Shown piece by piece: positions 44,147-53,210 of a stretch of 64,000 nt of DNA (position 1 is its first letter; every line of letters starts with the position of its first letter). Source of the DNA: an uncultured Lachnospiraceae bacterium (lineage in GTDB: Bacteria; Bacillota; Clostridia; Lachnospirales; Lachnospiraceae). The notes under the pieces are model-generated. The model was not told the origin of the DNA. It saw nothing but the letters and a program-made list of their open reading frames with translations, and ran no database searches. The translations under genes and the position numbers were made by a program. Where the stretch lies: NCBI GenBank assembly GCA_910578115.1, contig CAJTPO010000014.1, positions 39,511 through 103,510 on the forward strand, in the 5' to 3' direction.

Positions 44147-47100
44147 ATGAGTGAGATGCAGTATACTCTTGGTATTGATATCGGTTCTACAACCGTAAAG
44201 ATCGCTGTTCTCGATCAGCGGCAGCAAATACTCTTCTCCGACTATCAAAGGCACTTTGCAAACATAAGAGAGACCTTATCCGGTCTATTACAGAAGGCAT
44301 ATGACATGCTGGGCAATCTGACCATCCACCCGATGATCACCGGTTCCGGCGGTCTGACCCTTGCCAATCACCTGCAGGTTCCCTTCGTCCAGGAGGTCAT
44401 TGCTGTTTCCACTTCCCTGCAGACCTTCGCCCCCGTCACCGACGTGGCGATCGAGCTGGGCGGTGAAGACGCCAAAATAATTTATTTTGAAAACGGTAAC
44501 GTAGAACAGCGTATGAACGGTATATGCGCCGGAGGCACAGGTTCTTTCATCGATCAGATGGCCGCCCTGCTGCAGACAGACGCGCCCGGACTGAATGCCT
44601 ATGCACGAAACTATCATTCTCTATATACGATCGCAGCAAGATGCGGTGTTTTTGCCAAATCTGACATCCAGCCCCTGATCAATGAAGGCGCCACGAAAGA
44701 AGATTTATCCGCTTCCATTTTCCAGGCGGTAGTAAACCAGACCATCAGCGGTCTTGCCTGTGGCAAACCAATCCGTGGCCACGTCGCTTTTCTGGGCGGT
44801 CCACTGCACTTTCTGTCGGAATTAAAACAATCCTTCATCCGTACCCTGAAGCTGGATGAAGATCATATTATCGATCTTGACGATTCTCATCTGTTCGCCG
44901 CCATCGGTTCTGCGCTGAATGCGAAGGAAGAGACTTTCTACAGCATGGAAGAAATGGTGGAAAAGCTTTCTGCCGATATTAAGATGGAATTCGAAGTGGA
45001 ACGTATGGAGCCTCTGTTCGCTTCCCAGGAAGAATATAATACCTTCCGCAGCAGACACTCCGCACACCATGTAGCTACTTCTGACCTGTCCACCTACAAA
45101 GGTAAATGCTTTCTTGGTATCGATGCCGGTTCCACTACTACCAAAGTGGCCCTGGTGAGCGAGGACGGCTCACTGCTTTACTCTTTCTACAGCAGCAATG
45201 ACGGAAGCCCTTTAAAAACCGCCATCCGTTCCCTGAAAGAAATCTATGCGCTTCTGCCTGCGGATGTTCAGATCGTCCGCTCCTGCTCCACCGGCTACGG
45301 TGAAGCTCTGATGAAAGCTGCTTTTCTGCTGGATGACGGTGAAGTGGAGACAGTGGCACATTACTATGCAGCCGCTTTCTTTGATCCGGAAGTAGACTGT
45401 ATCCTGGATATCGGCGGCCAGGATATGAAATGCATCAAGATCAAAAACCAGACGGTAGACAGCGTACAGCTCAACGAAGCGTGTTCCTCCGGATGCGGTT
45501 CCTTTATAGAGACTTTTGCCAAATCCTTAAATTACAATGTGGAAGATTTCGCCAAAGCCGCGCTGTTTGCCGAGCATCCCATCGATCTGGGAACCCGATG
45601 CACCGTATTCATGAATTCCAAGGTGAAACAGGCCCAGAAAGAAGGAGCATCCGTCTCCGATATTTCCGCCGGACTTGCTTATTCCGTGATCAAAAACGCG
45701 CTGTTTAAGGTGATCAAGGTTTCCGATGCCACAGAACTGGGCCGGAACATCGTGGTGCAGGGCGGCACTTTCTACAACGACGCCGTGCTCCGCAGCTTCG
45801 AAAAAATCGCGGACTGCCAGGCTATTCGGCCTGATATCGCCGGTATTATGGGTGCCTTCGGCTCTGCACTGATCGCCCGGGAACGTTATCGGGAAGGTGC
45901 ATGCACTTCCATGCTGACCATCGAACAGATCATGAACCTGCAGTTTGAAACCAGTATGGCAAAGTGCAAAGGCTGTACGAATAACTGCCGGCTCACCATC
46001 AATAAATTTACAGGCGGACGCCAGTATATCTCCGGCAACCGCTGTGAACGCGGCATCGGCAGATCCCGCAGTGAGAACGGAATGCCGAACCTTTATGAAT
46101 ACAAGCAAAAAAGGCTCTTTTCCTATGAACCGCTGTCTCCCGACCTGGCTCCGAGAGGTACCGTCGGTATTCCGCGTGTTCTGAATATGTATGAAAATTA
46201 TCCATTCTGGTTCACCTTCTTTACGAAGCTGGGCTTTCGCGTTGTGCTCTCGCCCAGCTCCAACCGCAGGATCTATGAGTTGGGGATTGAATCCATCCCC
46301 AGTGAATCGGAATGCTATCCCGCGAAGCTGGCACATGGACATGTGGCATGGCTGATCAGCCAAAAGGTAGATTTTATCTTCTACCCGGCGCTCTTCTACG
46401 AGCGCGATGAGTTTCATGACGCGAACAATCACTACAATTGTCCGATCGTCACTTCCTATTCGGAAAATATCAAAAATAATGTAGAACAGATCGGACGCGG
46501 CGAAGTTCCGTTCCGCAACCCTTTTATGTCCTTCCGGGATCTGCAGACGGTCACCTCCGCACTCACCAGAGAGTTTCAGGATCTTCCTGTCACGGCGGTA
46601 ATAGATGCAGCGCAGGAGGCATGGACCGAGCTGGAACAGGCCAGACAGGATATGCGGAGCAAAGGCGAAGAAGTCCTGCGCTTCATGGAAGAAAACCACA
46701 AACGCGGCATCGTACTGGCCGGCAGGCCTTATCATGTCGACCCGGAGATCAACCACGGCATTCCGGAGCTGATCAATTCCTACGGCCTTGCAGTGCTGAC
46801 GGAAGATGCCATATCCCATCTGGCGCAGCCGGAACGGCCGCTGATCGTTTCTGACCAGTGGATGTACCATTCCAGATTATATGCCGCTGCCAGTTATGTA
46901 AAGACGAGAAACGATCTTGACCTGATTCAGCTCAATTCCTTTGGCTGTGGGTTGGATGCCGTCACCACGGATCAGGTCAACGATATATTATCCGGCTCCG
47001 ACAAGATCTATACCTGTCTGAAGATTGACGAAGTGAACAATCTGGGAGCCGCCAGAATTCGTATCCGTTCCCTGCTCTCCGCCATCAAGGTGCGAGAACA

Positions 47101-48412
47101 GAAAGGCAAACAGCGCACGATCCATTCCAGCGCCATTACGAAAGTCCCTTTCACCGAAGAAATGCGAAAAGATTACACGATCCTTTGCCCGCAGATGTCA
47201 CCTATACATTTTGATATCCTGCAGGCAGGTTTCCAAGCCTGTGGATACCATTTCGAAGTACTTGACAACGATAACAGGCATGCCGTAGACGTGGGATTAA
47301 AATATGTGAATAATGACGCCTGTTATCCTTCCCTTATCGTTGTGGGACAGATCATGGATGCCCTGTTGTCAGGGAAATACGATCTGAATAAAACCGCCGT
47401 AATCATGACACAGACCGGCGGAGGATGCCGTGCCACCAACTATATCGGCTTCATCAGACGTGCCCTGGAAAAAGCCGGTATGCCGCAGATTCCTGTCATC
47501 TCATTAAATCTGGCCGGCATAGAAAGCAATCCTGGTTTCCATTTGAATGCCGAACTGCTTACGCGCGCCGCTTACAGCGCTCTATTCGGGGATATTTTTA
47601 TGCGCTGCGTCTATCGAATGCGCCCATATGAGAAAGAACCGGGTTCTGTAGACAGACTTCATCGGGAGTGGGTGGATAAATGCCGCCGTTTTGTATCCGG
47701 AAAACACATGAATTACCTTACCTTCTGTAAGATGTGCCGGCAGATCATACGGGATTTCGATGCCGTTCCCATCCATGAGGATCTGATCAAACCCCGAGTG
47801 GGTATCGTAGGCGAAATCCTCGTAAAATTTGCTCCTGCCGCCAACAATCATCTGGTTGAACTGCTGGAGAGCGAAGGAGCTCAGGCCGTAGTCCCTGACT
47901 TGTTGGATTTCATGCTCTACTGCTTCTATAACCAGATTTATAAGGCTGAATATCTGGGTACTTCCAGAAAAGCGGCTCTTTTCGCCAGAACCGGTATCTG
48001 GACGCTTGAAAAGATGCGGAGTTCGGCTGCCAAAGCATTCGAAAAGAGCAGACATTTTTCACCGCCGGTAAGTATTTATCAACTGGTGGAATATGCCAGA
48101 CCAATCGTTAATATCGGTAATCAGACCGGAGAAGGATGGTTTCTAACCGGGGAAATGATCGAATTGATCCAAAGCGGCGTCAACAACATCGTCTGTGCAC
48201 AGCCCTTTGGCTGTCTGCCCAACCATGTTGTTGGTAAAGGAGTGATCAAGGAACTGCGCAAACGCTACCCGCTCTCCAATATCGTGGCAATTGACTACGA
48301 TCCGGGAGCCAGCGAAGTCAATCAGCTCAATCGAATCAAGTTGATGCTGTCCACCGCCCAGAAGAATTTAAAAAAGAAAGACGGCAAATCCAGACGTCCC
48401 AAAGCAAAATAG
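44147..48412 (+). CDS. 2-hydroxyacyl-CoA dehydratase activase-like giant protein
   Basis: 1,421 residues from the ATG at 44147, with AAGGAG 10 nt upstream. Two ASKHA-type ATPase domains of the BadF/BadG/HgdC family stand in tandem: LGIDIGSTTVKIAVLD at the N-terminus and FLGIDAGSTTTKVALVSEDG near residue 324. Each carries a cysteine motif (GICAGGTGSFIDQMA and ACSSGCGSFIETFA) of the kind that holds a [4Fe-4S] cluster in activases. A cysteine-rich segment (MAKCKGCTNNCRL) near 600 leads to a DUF2229 domain (IPRVLNMYENYPFWFTFFTKLGF) and a C-terminal HgdB-like half. Activases couple ATP hydrolysis to low-potential electron transfer. This whole-fusion form is widespread in Clostridia but its substrate is unknown, and no dehydratase genes are adjacent. 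Confidence 0.88.
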   Translation: MSEMQYTLGIDIGSTTVKIAVLDQRQQILFSDYQRHFANIRETLSGLLQKAYDMLGNLTIHPMITGSGGLTLANHLQVPFVQEVIAVSTSLQTFAPVTDVAIELGGEDAKIIYFENGNVEQRMNGICAGGTGSFIDQMAALLQTDAPGLNAYARNYHSLYTIAARCGVFAKSDIQPLINEGATKEDLSASIFQAVVNQTISGLACGKPIRGHVAFLGGPLHFLSELKQSFIRTLKLDEDHIIDLDDSHLFAAIGSALNAKEETFYSMEEMVEKLSADIKMEFEVERMEPLFASQEEYNTFRSRHSAHHVATSDLSTYKGKCFLGIDAGSTTTKVALVSEDGSLLYSFYSSNDGSPLKTAIRSLKEIYALLPADVQIVRSCSTGYGEALMKAAFLLDDGEVETVAHYYAAAFFDPEVDCILDIGGQDMKCIKIKNQTVDSVQLNEACSSGCGSFIETFAKSLNYNVEDFAKAALFAEHPIDLGTRCTVFMNSKVKQAQKEGASVSDISAGLAYSVIKNALFKVIKVSDATELGRNIVVQGGTFYNDAVLRSFEKIADCQAIRPDIAGIMGAFGSALIARERYREGACTSMLTIEQIMNLQFETSMAKCKGCTNNCRLTINKFTGGRQYISGNRCERGIGRSRSENGMPNLYEYKQKRLFSYEPLSPDLAPRGTVGIPRVLNMYENYPFWFTFFTKLGFRVVLSPSSNRRIYELGIESIPSESECYPAKLAHGHVAWLISQKVDFIFYPALFYERDEFHDANNHYNCPIVTSYSENIKNNVEQIGRGEVPFRNPFMSFRDLQTVTSALTREFQDLPVTAVIDAAQEAWTELEQARQDMRSKGEEVLRFMEENHKRGIVLAGRPYHVDPEINHGIPELINSYGLAVLTEDAISHLAQPERPLIVSDQWMYHSRLYAAASYVKTRNDLDLIQLNSFGCGLDAVTTDQVNDILSGSDKIYTCLKIDEVNNLGAARIRIRSLLSAIKVREQKGKQRTIHSSAITKVPFTEEMRKDYTILCPQMSPIHFDILQAGFQACGYHFEVLDNDNRHAVDVGLKYVNNDACYPSLIVVGQIMDALLSGKYDLNKTAVIMTQTGGGCRATNYIGFIRRALEKAGMPQIPVISLNLAGIESNPGFHLNAELLTRAAYSALFGDIFMRCVYRMRPYEKEPGSVDRLHREWVDKCRRFVSGKHMNYLTFCKMCRQIIRDFDAVPIHEDLIKPRVGIVGEILVKFAPAANNHLVELLESEGAQAVVPDLLDFMLYCFYNQIYKAEYLGTSRKAALFARTGIWTLEKMRSSAAKAFEKSRHFSPPVSIYQLVEYARPIVNIGNQTGEGWFLTGEMIELIQSGVNNIVCAQPFGCLPNHVVGKGVIKELRKRYPLSNIVAIDYDPGASEVNQLNRIKLMLSTAQKNLKKKDGKSRRPKAK

Positions 48413-48500
48413 CCATACAGCTGCGATAACACAAAGAAACAGCTGCATAACTTCCGGTTGCAACACAAAAAACAGCTGTAATTCTTCATTGGCAATATAA

Positions 48501-48548
48501 AATATCCTCAGAACAGCAGATTGATATAATCTACCTTCTGAGGATATT
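48501..48548 (+). terminator. hairpin terminator after the activase-like gene
   Basis: Perfect 13-bp arms (501-513 and 536-548), followed by ATTATTAT, so a poor U-tract. It lies about 90 nt past the stop. Two imperfect copies of an AACACAAA-AAACAGCTG segment lie between the stop and the hairpin. Confidence 0.6.
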
Positions 48549-48694
48549 ATTATAATCCGGAAATTAACCGGACGCTCACCTGTCCATATCGAACTTATGA
48601 ATGACGATATCTTGTATCCGCTGCCAATCGCATTAGAATTACAGATGTTATTTCGCATTCGCCGACGACCGTATTGATCTTTATGACCAATATC

Positions 48695-48868
48695 TCACAT
48701 CTGCTTCCTGACTACCAGATATTCATTATCCAGCTGATAAAAGGAGCATTCAAAATTACCGCCCCGCAGGAATCGTCCCATATCGTCCTCATCCAGATCC
48801 ACCATGCAAACATAACACTCGTAATCTTCATCATACTGATAATTACTGCAGGTATCACAATTGCTCAT
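48695..48868 (-). CDS. small DUF6472-type cysteine-rich protein
   Basis: 57 residues: MSNCDTCSNYQYDEDYECYV, then a VCMVDLDEDDMGRFLRGG segment and a C-terminal FECSFYQLDNEYLVVRKQM. Cysteines are arranged Cys4-x2-Cys7 and Cys18-x2-Cys21 plus Cys41, the pattern of a small zinc ribbon. Very similar short proteins occur in Lachnospiraceae, annotated DUF6472. The function is unknown; the acidic middle and the metal-binding pairs may bind a partner. It has its own frame with no membrane segment, and lies directly downstream of the next small gene on the same strand with a 19-nt gap. Confidence 0.85.
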   Translation of the reverse strand: MSNCDTCSNYQYDEDYECYVCMVDLDEDDMGRFLRGGNFECSFYQLDNEYLVVRKQM

Positions 48869-48887
48869 CCGCCATCTACTCTTCTTT

Positions 48888-49178
48888 CTAATAAAAAGTC
48901 TTGTCCACCTTGCGGTTAATAAACCTGATCTTTCCCCTGATCTCGTCCGCCAGCTCTGCGATCGCTTCCTCGGCCGTCTCTTTCTGCAGCTGGTTCACAC
49001 AAAAAATACAAGTGCCGAATTTATCGTTGGAAAAGAGCTTCGGCTTCTCCCACTTCACAAAATAAGAGACTCTGTGTTTGAGCAGTAACTTCTCTATCTT
49101 CTCCTTAGTAGAAAGATCCGTTACCTGACACCACTCCAGCTCATTATGTACTTTCACTTTCTGATATGCAGTCTCCAT
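48888..49178 (-). CDS. small protein of unknown function
   Basis: 96 residues from the ATG at 49178, where CGGAGG lies 6 nt upstream; the frame further upstream has no such site. Soluble, basic. The sequence METAYQKVKVHNELEWCQVT followed by KEKIEKLLLKHRVSYFVKWEKPKLF and FGTCIFCVNQLQKETAEEAI suggests an alpha/beta fold of ferredoxin-like type (beta-alpha-beta pairs) with two cysteines in CIFC. I recognise no family with certainty. The DUF6472-type gene follows after 19 nt on the same strand, so the two are probably co-transcribed. Confidence 0.75.
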   Translation of the reverse strand: METAYQKVKVHNELEWCQVTDLSTKEKIEKLLLKHRVSYFVKWEKPKLFSNDKFGTCIFCVNQLQKETAEEAIAELADEIRGKIRFINRKVDKTFY

Positions 49179-49412
49179 GATCGTCCTCCGTATCTTTGCC
49201 GGCTCAAACCGTAATCCATATTTATTATAGCCTATTTTACGCAAATGTGCAATTATTGCATGATAGCTTTTTTTATGCTATATTTACATTAGTTATTTTA
49301 TAGTTAACAACATATGTTTACTATAGTTATTGTGAACGGCTTTGGAATCGTAAATAATAACATACTGTAAGACATGGATATTTCAAAAAATAAAAATGTG
49401 AGGATTAACATT

Positions 49413-50330
49413 ATGCCCATCAAAGTAGCAGATTCTCTACCGGCAACAACCACACTCGAGCGGGAAAATATTTTCGTTATGACAGAATACCGCGCCATGC
49501 ATCAGGATATCCGTCCCTTAAATGTACTGATCCTCAATCTGATGCCAACCAAGATTGTGACAGAGACACAGCTTCTTCGCAAGCTATCCAATACGCCGCT
49601 GCAAGTCAATGTGGAATTCCTGCAGACAGCCAGTTACATACCGCAGCACACGGATTCCAATCATCTGGAATCCTTCTATACAACTTTTGATCAGGTAAAG
49701 GACCGCAAATATGATGGCATGATCATCACCGGCGCACCATTGGACTATGTAAGGTTTGAAGATGTCACCTACTGGGATGAATTGTGTACCATTATGGCCT
49801 GGGGCAAAAAGCATGTCCACTGCACGCTTCATCTGTGCTGGGGTGCTTTTGCAGGCCTCTATTACTTCTACGGACTGGACCGCTACGACCTGGACACCAA
49901 ATTGTCCGGCGTCTACTCCCACAGGATCCTTAAGAGAAATTCTCCGCTTTTCCGGGGATTTGATGATATTTTCTATGCTCCCCAGTCCCGTGCCATGGGC
50001 ATCACGGCCGAGAAGATCGCCTCTGTTCCCAATCTGGAGTTGATGGCCATATCCGACGAAGCCGGTGTCACCATCGTCAAGACGACCGACAGCAGACATT
50101 TCTTCGTCACCTGTCATCCGGAATACGATGCCGATACGCTGGCGCAGGAATATTACCGGGATCTGAACAAAGGCATGAATCCGGCCATACCGGTCAACTA
50201 TTTCCCGGATGATAATCCGGAAAATCCACCCATCGTCAACTGGCGCTCCACCGGACAGCTGTTGTATTCCAACTGGTTAAATTATTACGTATACCAGACG
50301 ACGCCGTATGATATTCGGACGATTGAGTAA
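49413..50330 (+). CDS. metA: homoserine O-acyltransferase MetA
   Basis: 305 residues from the ATG at 49413 with AGGA 8 nt upstream; an ATG 13 codons earlier is less likely because family members start MPIK. MetA acylates homoserine as the first step of methionine synthesis. Cys142 (in HLCWGA) is the expected nucleophile, and HPEYD near the C-terminus holds the catalytic histidine. Residue 111, which in family studies separates acetyl-CoA users (Glu) from succinyl-CoA users (Gly), is Asp here (GAPLDYV), so acetyl-CoA is the more likely donor. No SAM-, S-box or T-box leader was recognised upstream. An intrinsic terminator follows. Confidence 0.95.
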   Translation: MPIKVADSLPATTTLERENIFVMTEYRAMHQDIRPLNVLILNLMPTKIVTETQLLRKLSNTPLQVNVEFLQTASYIPQHTDSNHLESFYTTFDQVKDRKYDGMIITGAPLDYVRFEDVTYWDELCTIMAWGKKHVHCTLHLCWGAFAGLYYFYGLDRYDLDTKLSGVYSHRILKRNSPLFRGFDDIFYAPQSRAMGITAEKIASVPNLELMAISDEAGVTIVKTTDSRHFFVTCHPEYDADTLAQEYYRDLNKGMNPAIPVNYFPDDNPENPPIVNWRSTGQLLYSNWLNYYVYQTTPYDIRTIE

Positions 50331-50362
50331 TGTGAGCGAAACGTCCTGCTTTCAAGAGATTT

Positions 50363-50398
50363 AAAGCATCGCATCCTGCCGGGAATGCGGTGCTTTTT
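50363..50398 (+). terminator. terminator after metA
   Basis: 12-bp stem (363-374 with 385-396, one G-T pair), loop of 10, then TTTTT. Confidence 0.9.
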
Positions 50399-50475
50399 CA
50401 CATTGTGTCACAGACAAAAACAGCCGGACAGGAAAATATGCATATCCCGTCCGGCTTAATCCCAAATTGTCCCGT

Positions 50476-51441
50476 TTACGGCCTGGATCCCGCCATCTCC
50501 CGAATCTCACTCTCTTCCGGCATCACCCGCAGCGCGCCTTTCCTGGTGGTGATCAGGGACGCCGCCGCATTGGCAAAGGTCAGCATCTCCTCCAGCTGTT
50601 CCTCCGTAAAGGCCTCCAGACCGGCATCCAGCACCTTGTGGAGCACACAGGCCATAAAGGTATCCCCTGCGCCCGTCGTCTCGATGGTATTCTTCTGCAC
50701 GAAAGCAGCCTTCTCCACCATGATGTCTTTATAATAAGCCCGGCTTCCCTCTTTTCCCATGGAAACAAGAATCAACGGTATGTCATATTGCTCCCTGATC
50801 TTCTTAACGCCCACGCTGTAATCCTCTTCCCCGGTCAGCCATACGATCTCGTTGTCGGAAATCTTTAAGATATCGCACATGCCAAGCCCGTATTCCACCT
50901 GCTCTCTCGCCAGATCCATGGACTCCCACAGCGGCTCCCTGATGTTCGGGTCAAAGGAGATCACCGCTCCCTGCTCCTTCGCATATTCCACAGCGAACTT
51001 CGTAGCCTCCCGCACCGCATCATGGGTCATGGAAAGGGTGCCGAAATGGAACAGCTTCGTCTGTGCAAGAAGCTCCGTCCGGATATCGTCTTTGCGAAGC
51101 AGCATATCCGCACCCGGATTGCGGTAGAAGGAGAAATCCCTGTCGCCGTCTTCTTTCGTCTCCACAAAGGCAAGGGTGGTTCTGGCATCTTTGTCCACAC
51201 ACAGACTGGCGGTGTCGATGCCCACTTCTTCCAGCACGGCTTTCAGTTTCCGGCCGAACAGATCCTCTCCCACCTTGCCGATAAAGCCCGTCTTATGGCC
51301 AAGCTTCGTCAGCATGGCCAGCACATTACAGGGCGCTCCGCCCGGATTGGCCTCGAAAAGTGTATTGCCCTGCCCCGATACGCCGTTATCCGTCATATCG
51401 ATCAACAGCTCTCCTAATGCGATCACGTCAAATTGTTTCAT
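50476..51441 (-). CDS. PfkB-family fructokinase
   Basis: 321 residues from the ATG at 51441 (GGGGGA 6 nt upstream). Ribokinase-fold sugar kinase: the NPGGAPCNVLAMLTKLG segment near residue 32 is the PfkB signature of fructokinases, a DFSFYRNPGADMLL loop follows near 95, and the C-terminal TGAGDTFMACV motif holds the catalytic aspartate. It most likely phosphorylates the fructose set free by the GH32 enzyme encoded 153 nt upstream. Two back-to-back hairpins lie in that gap. It is last in the operon of transporter, hydrolase and kinase. Confidence 0.9.
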   Translation of the reverse strand: MKQFDVIALGELLIDMTDNGVSGQGNTLFEANPGGAPCNVLAMLTKLGHKTGFIGKVGEDLFGRKLKAVLEEVGIDTASLCVDKDARTTLAFVETKEDGDRDFSFYRNPGADMLLRKDDIRTELLAQTKLFHFGTLSMTHDAVREATKFAVEYAKEQGAVISFDPNIREPLWESMDLAREQVEYGLGMCDILKISDNEIVWLTGEEDYSVGVKKIREQYDIPLILVSMGKEGSRAYYKDIMVEKAAFVQKNTIETTGAGDTFMACVLHKVLDAGLEAFTEEQLEEMLTFANAAASLITTRKGALRVMPEESEIREMAGSRP

Positions 51442-51484
51442 AATAATCCCCCATTCCTGCTCAGTCTGCAAATTTGGGCGCAAG

Positions 51485-51530
51485 CACAAATTTGTGTGTG
51501 AAAAATCTGTCGCATATGGATTTTTCACAC
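51485..51530. repeat. two adjacent hairpins between the GH32 and fructokinase genes
   Basis: The perfect palindrome CACAAATTTGTG (51485-51496), then 12-bp arms GTGTGAAAAATC and GATTTTTCACAC (51496-51507 and 51519-51530) with an 11-nt loop. No T-tract follows, so they may protect or process the mRNA rather than end it. Confidence 0.6.
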
Positions 51531-51594
51531 TATGTAAGCTCCTTTCCCACGCAATGTCCCTGTCTTCTGCAGTGCAGTCCGCTCAACCGGCTTG

Positions 51595-53097
51595 TCACTG
51601 CACATCCTCCAGGGTATAGTGTACCACATCCATCGTCACTTGACCATCTGCAAAGAAAGAAATACCGTCCACGGCAATGTCCGTATAGAGGGTTGCCGAA
51701 AGCGCATACTCCCCGTCGTTGACGAAGACTTCCGCGCTGAAATGATCCAGAATGATCCGCACCTTGAGGATGCCCTGCCTGCTGTCGTCATTATCCACCA
51801 GGCAGCGGCGTTGATGAATGATGGCCCGTCTGGAGCCGGAATGCTTACGGTCGATCTTCAGGATGGACTCATAAGGACGGAAGCTGACAGAAGTCTGGTG
51901 GATATCATCCTGTGCAAAGCGCACCGCAAACTTCCGGTAGATCTTCTCTGCATCCGCCGGACGGATGTTCAGCGTCATGTCGATCTTACGCCCTTTTACC
52001 CCTTCCAGCCGGATGATATCGGTAAAGGTTATATTCTCATGGACCGTCCTGTCGCCTCGCATGGCCTCTATTTCCCGGATCGGCTGCTGGTAAAGGCGGC
52101 CGTTTCGGACGGACAGTTCTCTCGGCAGGCTCATCTGCCCGAACCAGGGGCGGCTCGGCGCATGCAGGTTGCAGGTATCCCAGTTCTGCATCCAGCCGAT
52201 CATGATCCGGCGGCCGTCCGGTGCCACTACCGTCTGCGGCGCGTAAAAGTCGATACCGTAGTCAATCGCCTGATCAGCCTCCTCGTGAAACGCTCCCGTC
52301 TCCTCGTCAAAGGTGCCGAGCAGGCAGAGTGTGCCGTTCCCGTTGTGATATTCAAAGCCCTGCGGCATCATGTCCTGGGGGCTGGTGATCAGCACCGCCT
52401 TACCGTCCAGCTGGAAGAAATCCGGACATTCCCACATCATACCGAAGCGGCCGTTGTTGGAGGCCAGGATCCTTTCGAACTGCCAGCTAAATCCGTCCGT
52501 GCTTTTGTAGAGAAGGATCTGACCGTCATGCTCGGGGGTACAGTTGCCGGCCACACAGCGGTAAGTGCCGTCCGCCCGCTGCCACAGTTTCGGGTCGCGG
52601 AAGTCGAACCGGCTGCCGTTTTCGGGCAGCTGCTTATTGTTCAGTACTGGATTGCCCGCATATTTCTCGTAATCGAGACCATCCCCCACCGCAATGCACT
52701 GGGTCTGCACTTCCCTGCTGCTGCCGTCCGGCTGGGTCTCCTTGACCACGCCCGTATACATCAGCAGGTGTCTGCCATCCGGCATCACCACCGCACTGCC
52801 GGAAAAGCATCCGTCCCTGTCATAATCCATATCCGGCGCCAGCGCCGCCGGCAGATGTTTCCAGTGCAGCAGATCTTCACTCACCGCATGGCCCCAGTGC
52901 ATGGGGCCCCAATAAGGGCTGAACGGATGATACTGGTAGAACATATGATATTCCCCTTTATAATAGGAAAAACCGTTGGGATCGTTCATCCAGCCGACCC
53001 GCGCGGACAGGTGAAAGTCCGGCCGCGGCTCTTTCGCGATCTTCCGCTCTTTCTCCTCCTCATATCTTCTCGCATCCCGTAAAATCTGGCTTGTCAT
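51595..53097 (-). CDS. GH32 sucrose-6-phosphate hydrolase / beta-fructofuranosidase
   Basis: 500 residues from the ATG at 53097 (AAGGAG 9 nt upstream). Glycoside hydrolase family 32 catalytic fold: GWMNDPNGFSYY holds the nucleophile aspartate near residue 35, FRDPKLW the transition-state stabiliser near 160, and MWECPDFFQLDG the acid-base glutamate. The C-terminal beta-sandwich follows from about 330. No signal peptide, so it works in the cytoplasm on sugar that has been imported. With an ABC importer rather than a PTS, the substrate is more likely free sucrose or short fructo-oligosaccharides than sucrose 6-phosphate. The solute-binding protein gene is upstream, the fructokinase gene downstream. 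Confidence 0.92.
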   Translation of the reverse strand: MTSQILRDARRYEEEKERKIAKEPRPDFHLSARVGWMNDPNGFSYYKGEYHMFYQYHPFSPYWGPMHWGHAVSEDLLHWKHLPAALAPDMDYDRDGCFSGSAVVMPDGRHLLMYTGVVKETQPDGSSREVQTQCIAVGDGLDYEKYAGNPVLNNKQLPENGSRFDFRDPKLWQRADGTYRCVAGNCTPEHDGQILLYKSTDGFSWQFERILASNNGRFGMMWECPDFFQLDGKAVLITSPQDMMPQGFEYHNGNGTLCLLGTFDEETGAFHEEADQAIDYGIDFYAPQTVVAPDGRRIMIGWMQNWDTCNLHAPSRPWFGQMSLPRELSVRNGRLYQQPIREIEAMRGDRTVHENITFTDIIRLEGVKGRKIDMTLNIRPADAEKIYRKFAVRFAQDDIHQTSVSFRPYESILKIDRKHSGSRRAIIHQRRCLVDNDDSRQGILKVRIILDHFSAEVFVNDGEYALSATLYTDIAVDGISFFADGQVTMDVVHYTLEDVQ

Positions 53098-53210
53098 ACG
53101 CAACTTCTCCTTCTAATTTATAATGTAGATTTTTAAACTAATCTTTCCGCCCTCTATGGTGCCCCGTTGATCTGCAGGTCCGGTCATTGCATTCGTTCGC
53201 GGCCGGTCCG

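Noticed and set aside
45527..46870. Minus-strand open frame of 447 codons opposite the activase-like gene
   Set aside because: Lies inside a clearly coding gene with intact motifs; no ribosome binding site or domain.
48414..48478. Imperfect direct repeats with ACAGCTG after the activase-like gene as a CRISPR-like array
   Set aside because: Only two to three degenerate copies with irregular spacing and no spacers of constant length.
49179..49412. SAM or other methionine riboswitch upstream of metA
   Set aside because: No S-box motifs and no terminator hairpin in the A/T-rich leader.
51592..53082. Plus-strand open frame of 496 codons opposite the GH32 gene
   Set aside because: Mirror of the GH32 gene; no domain and composition typical of an antisense frame.
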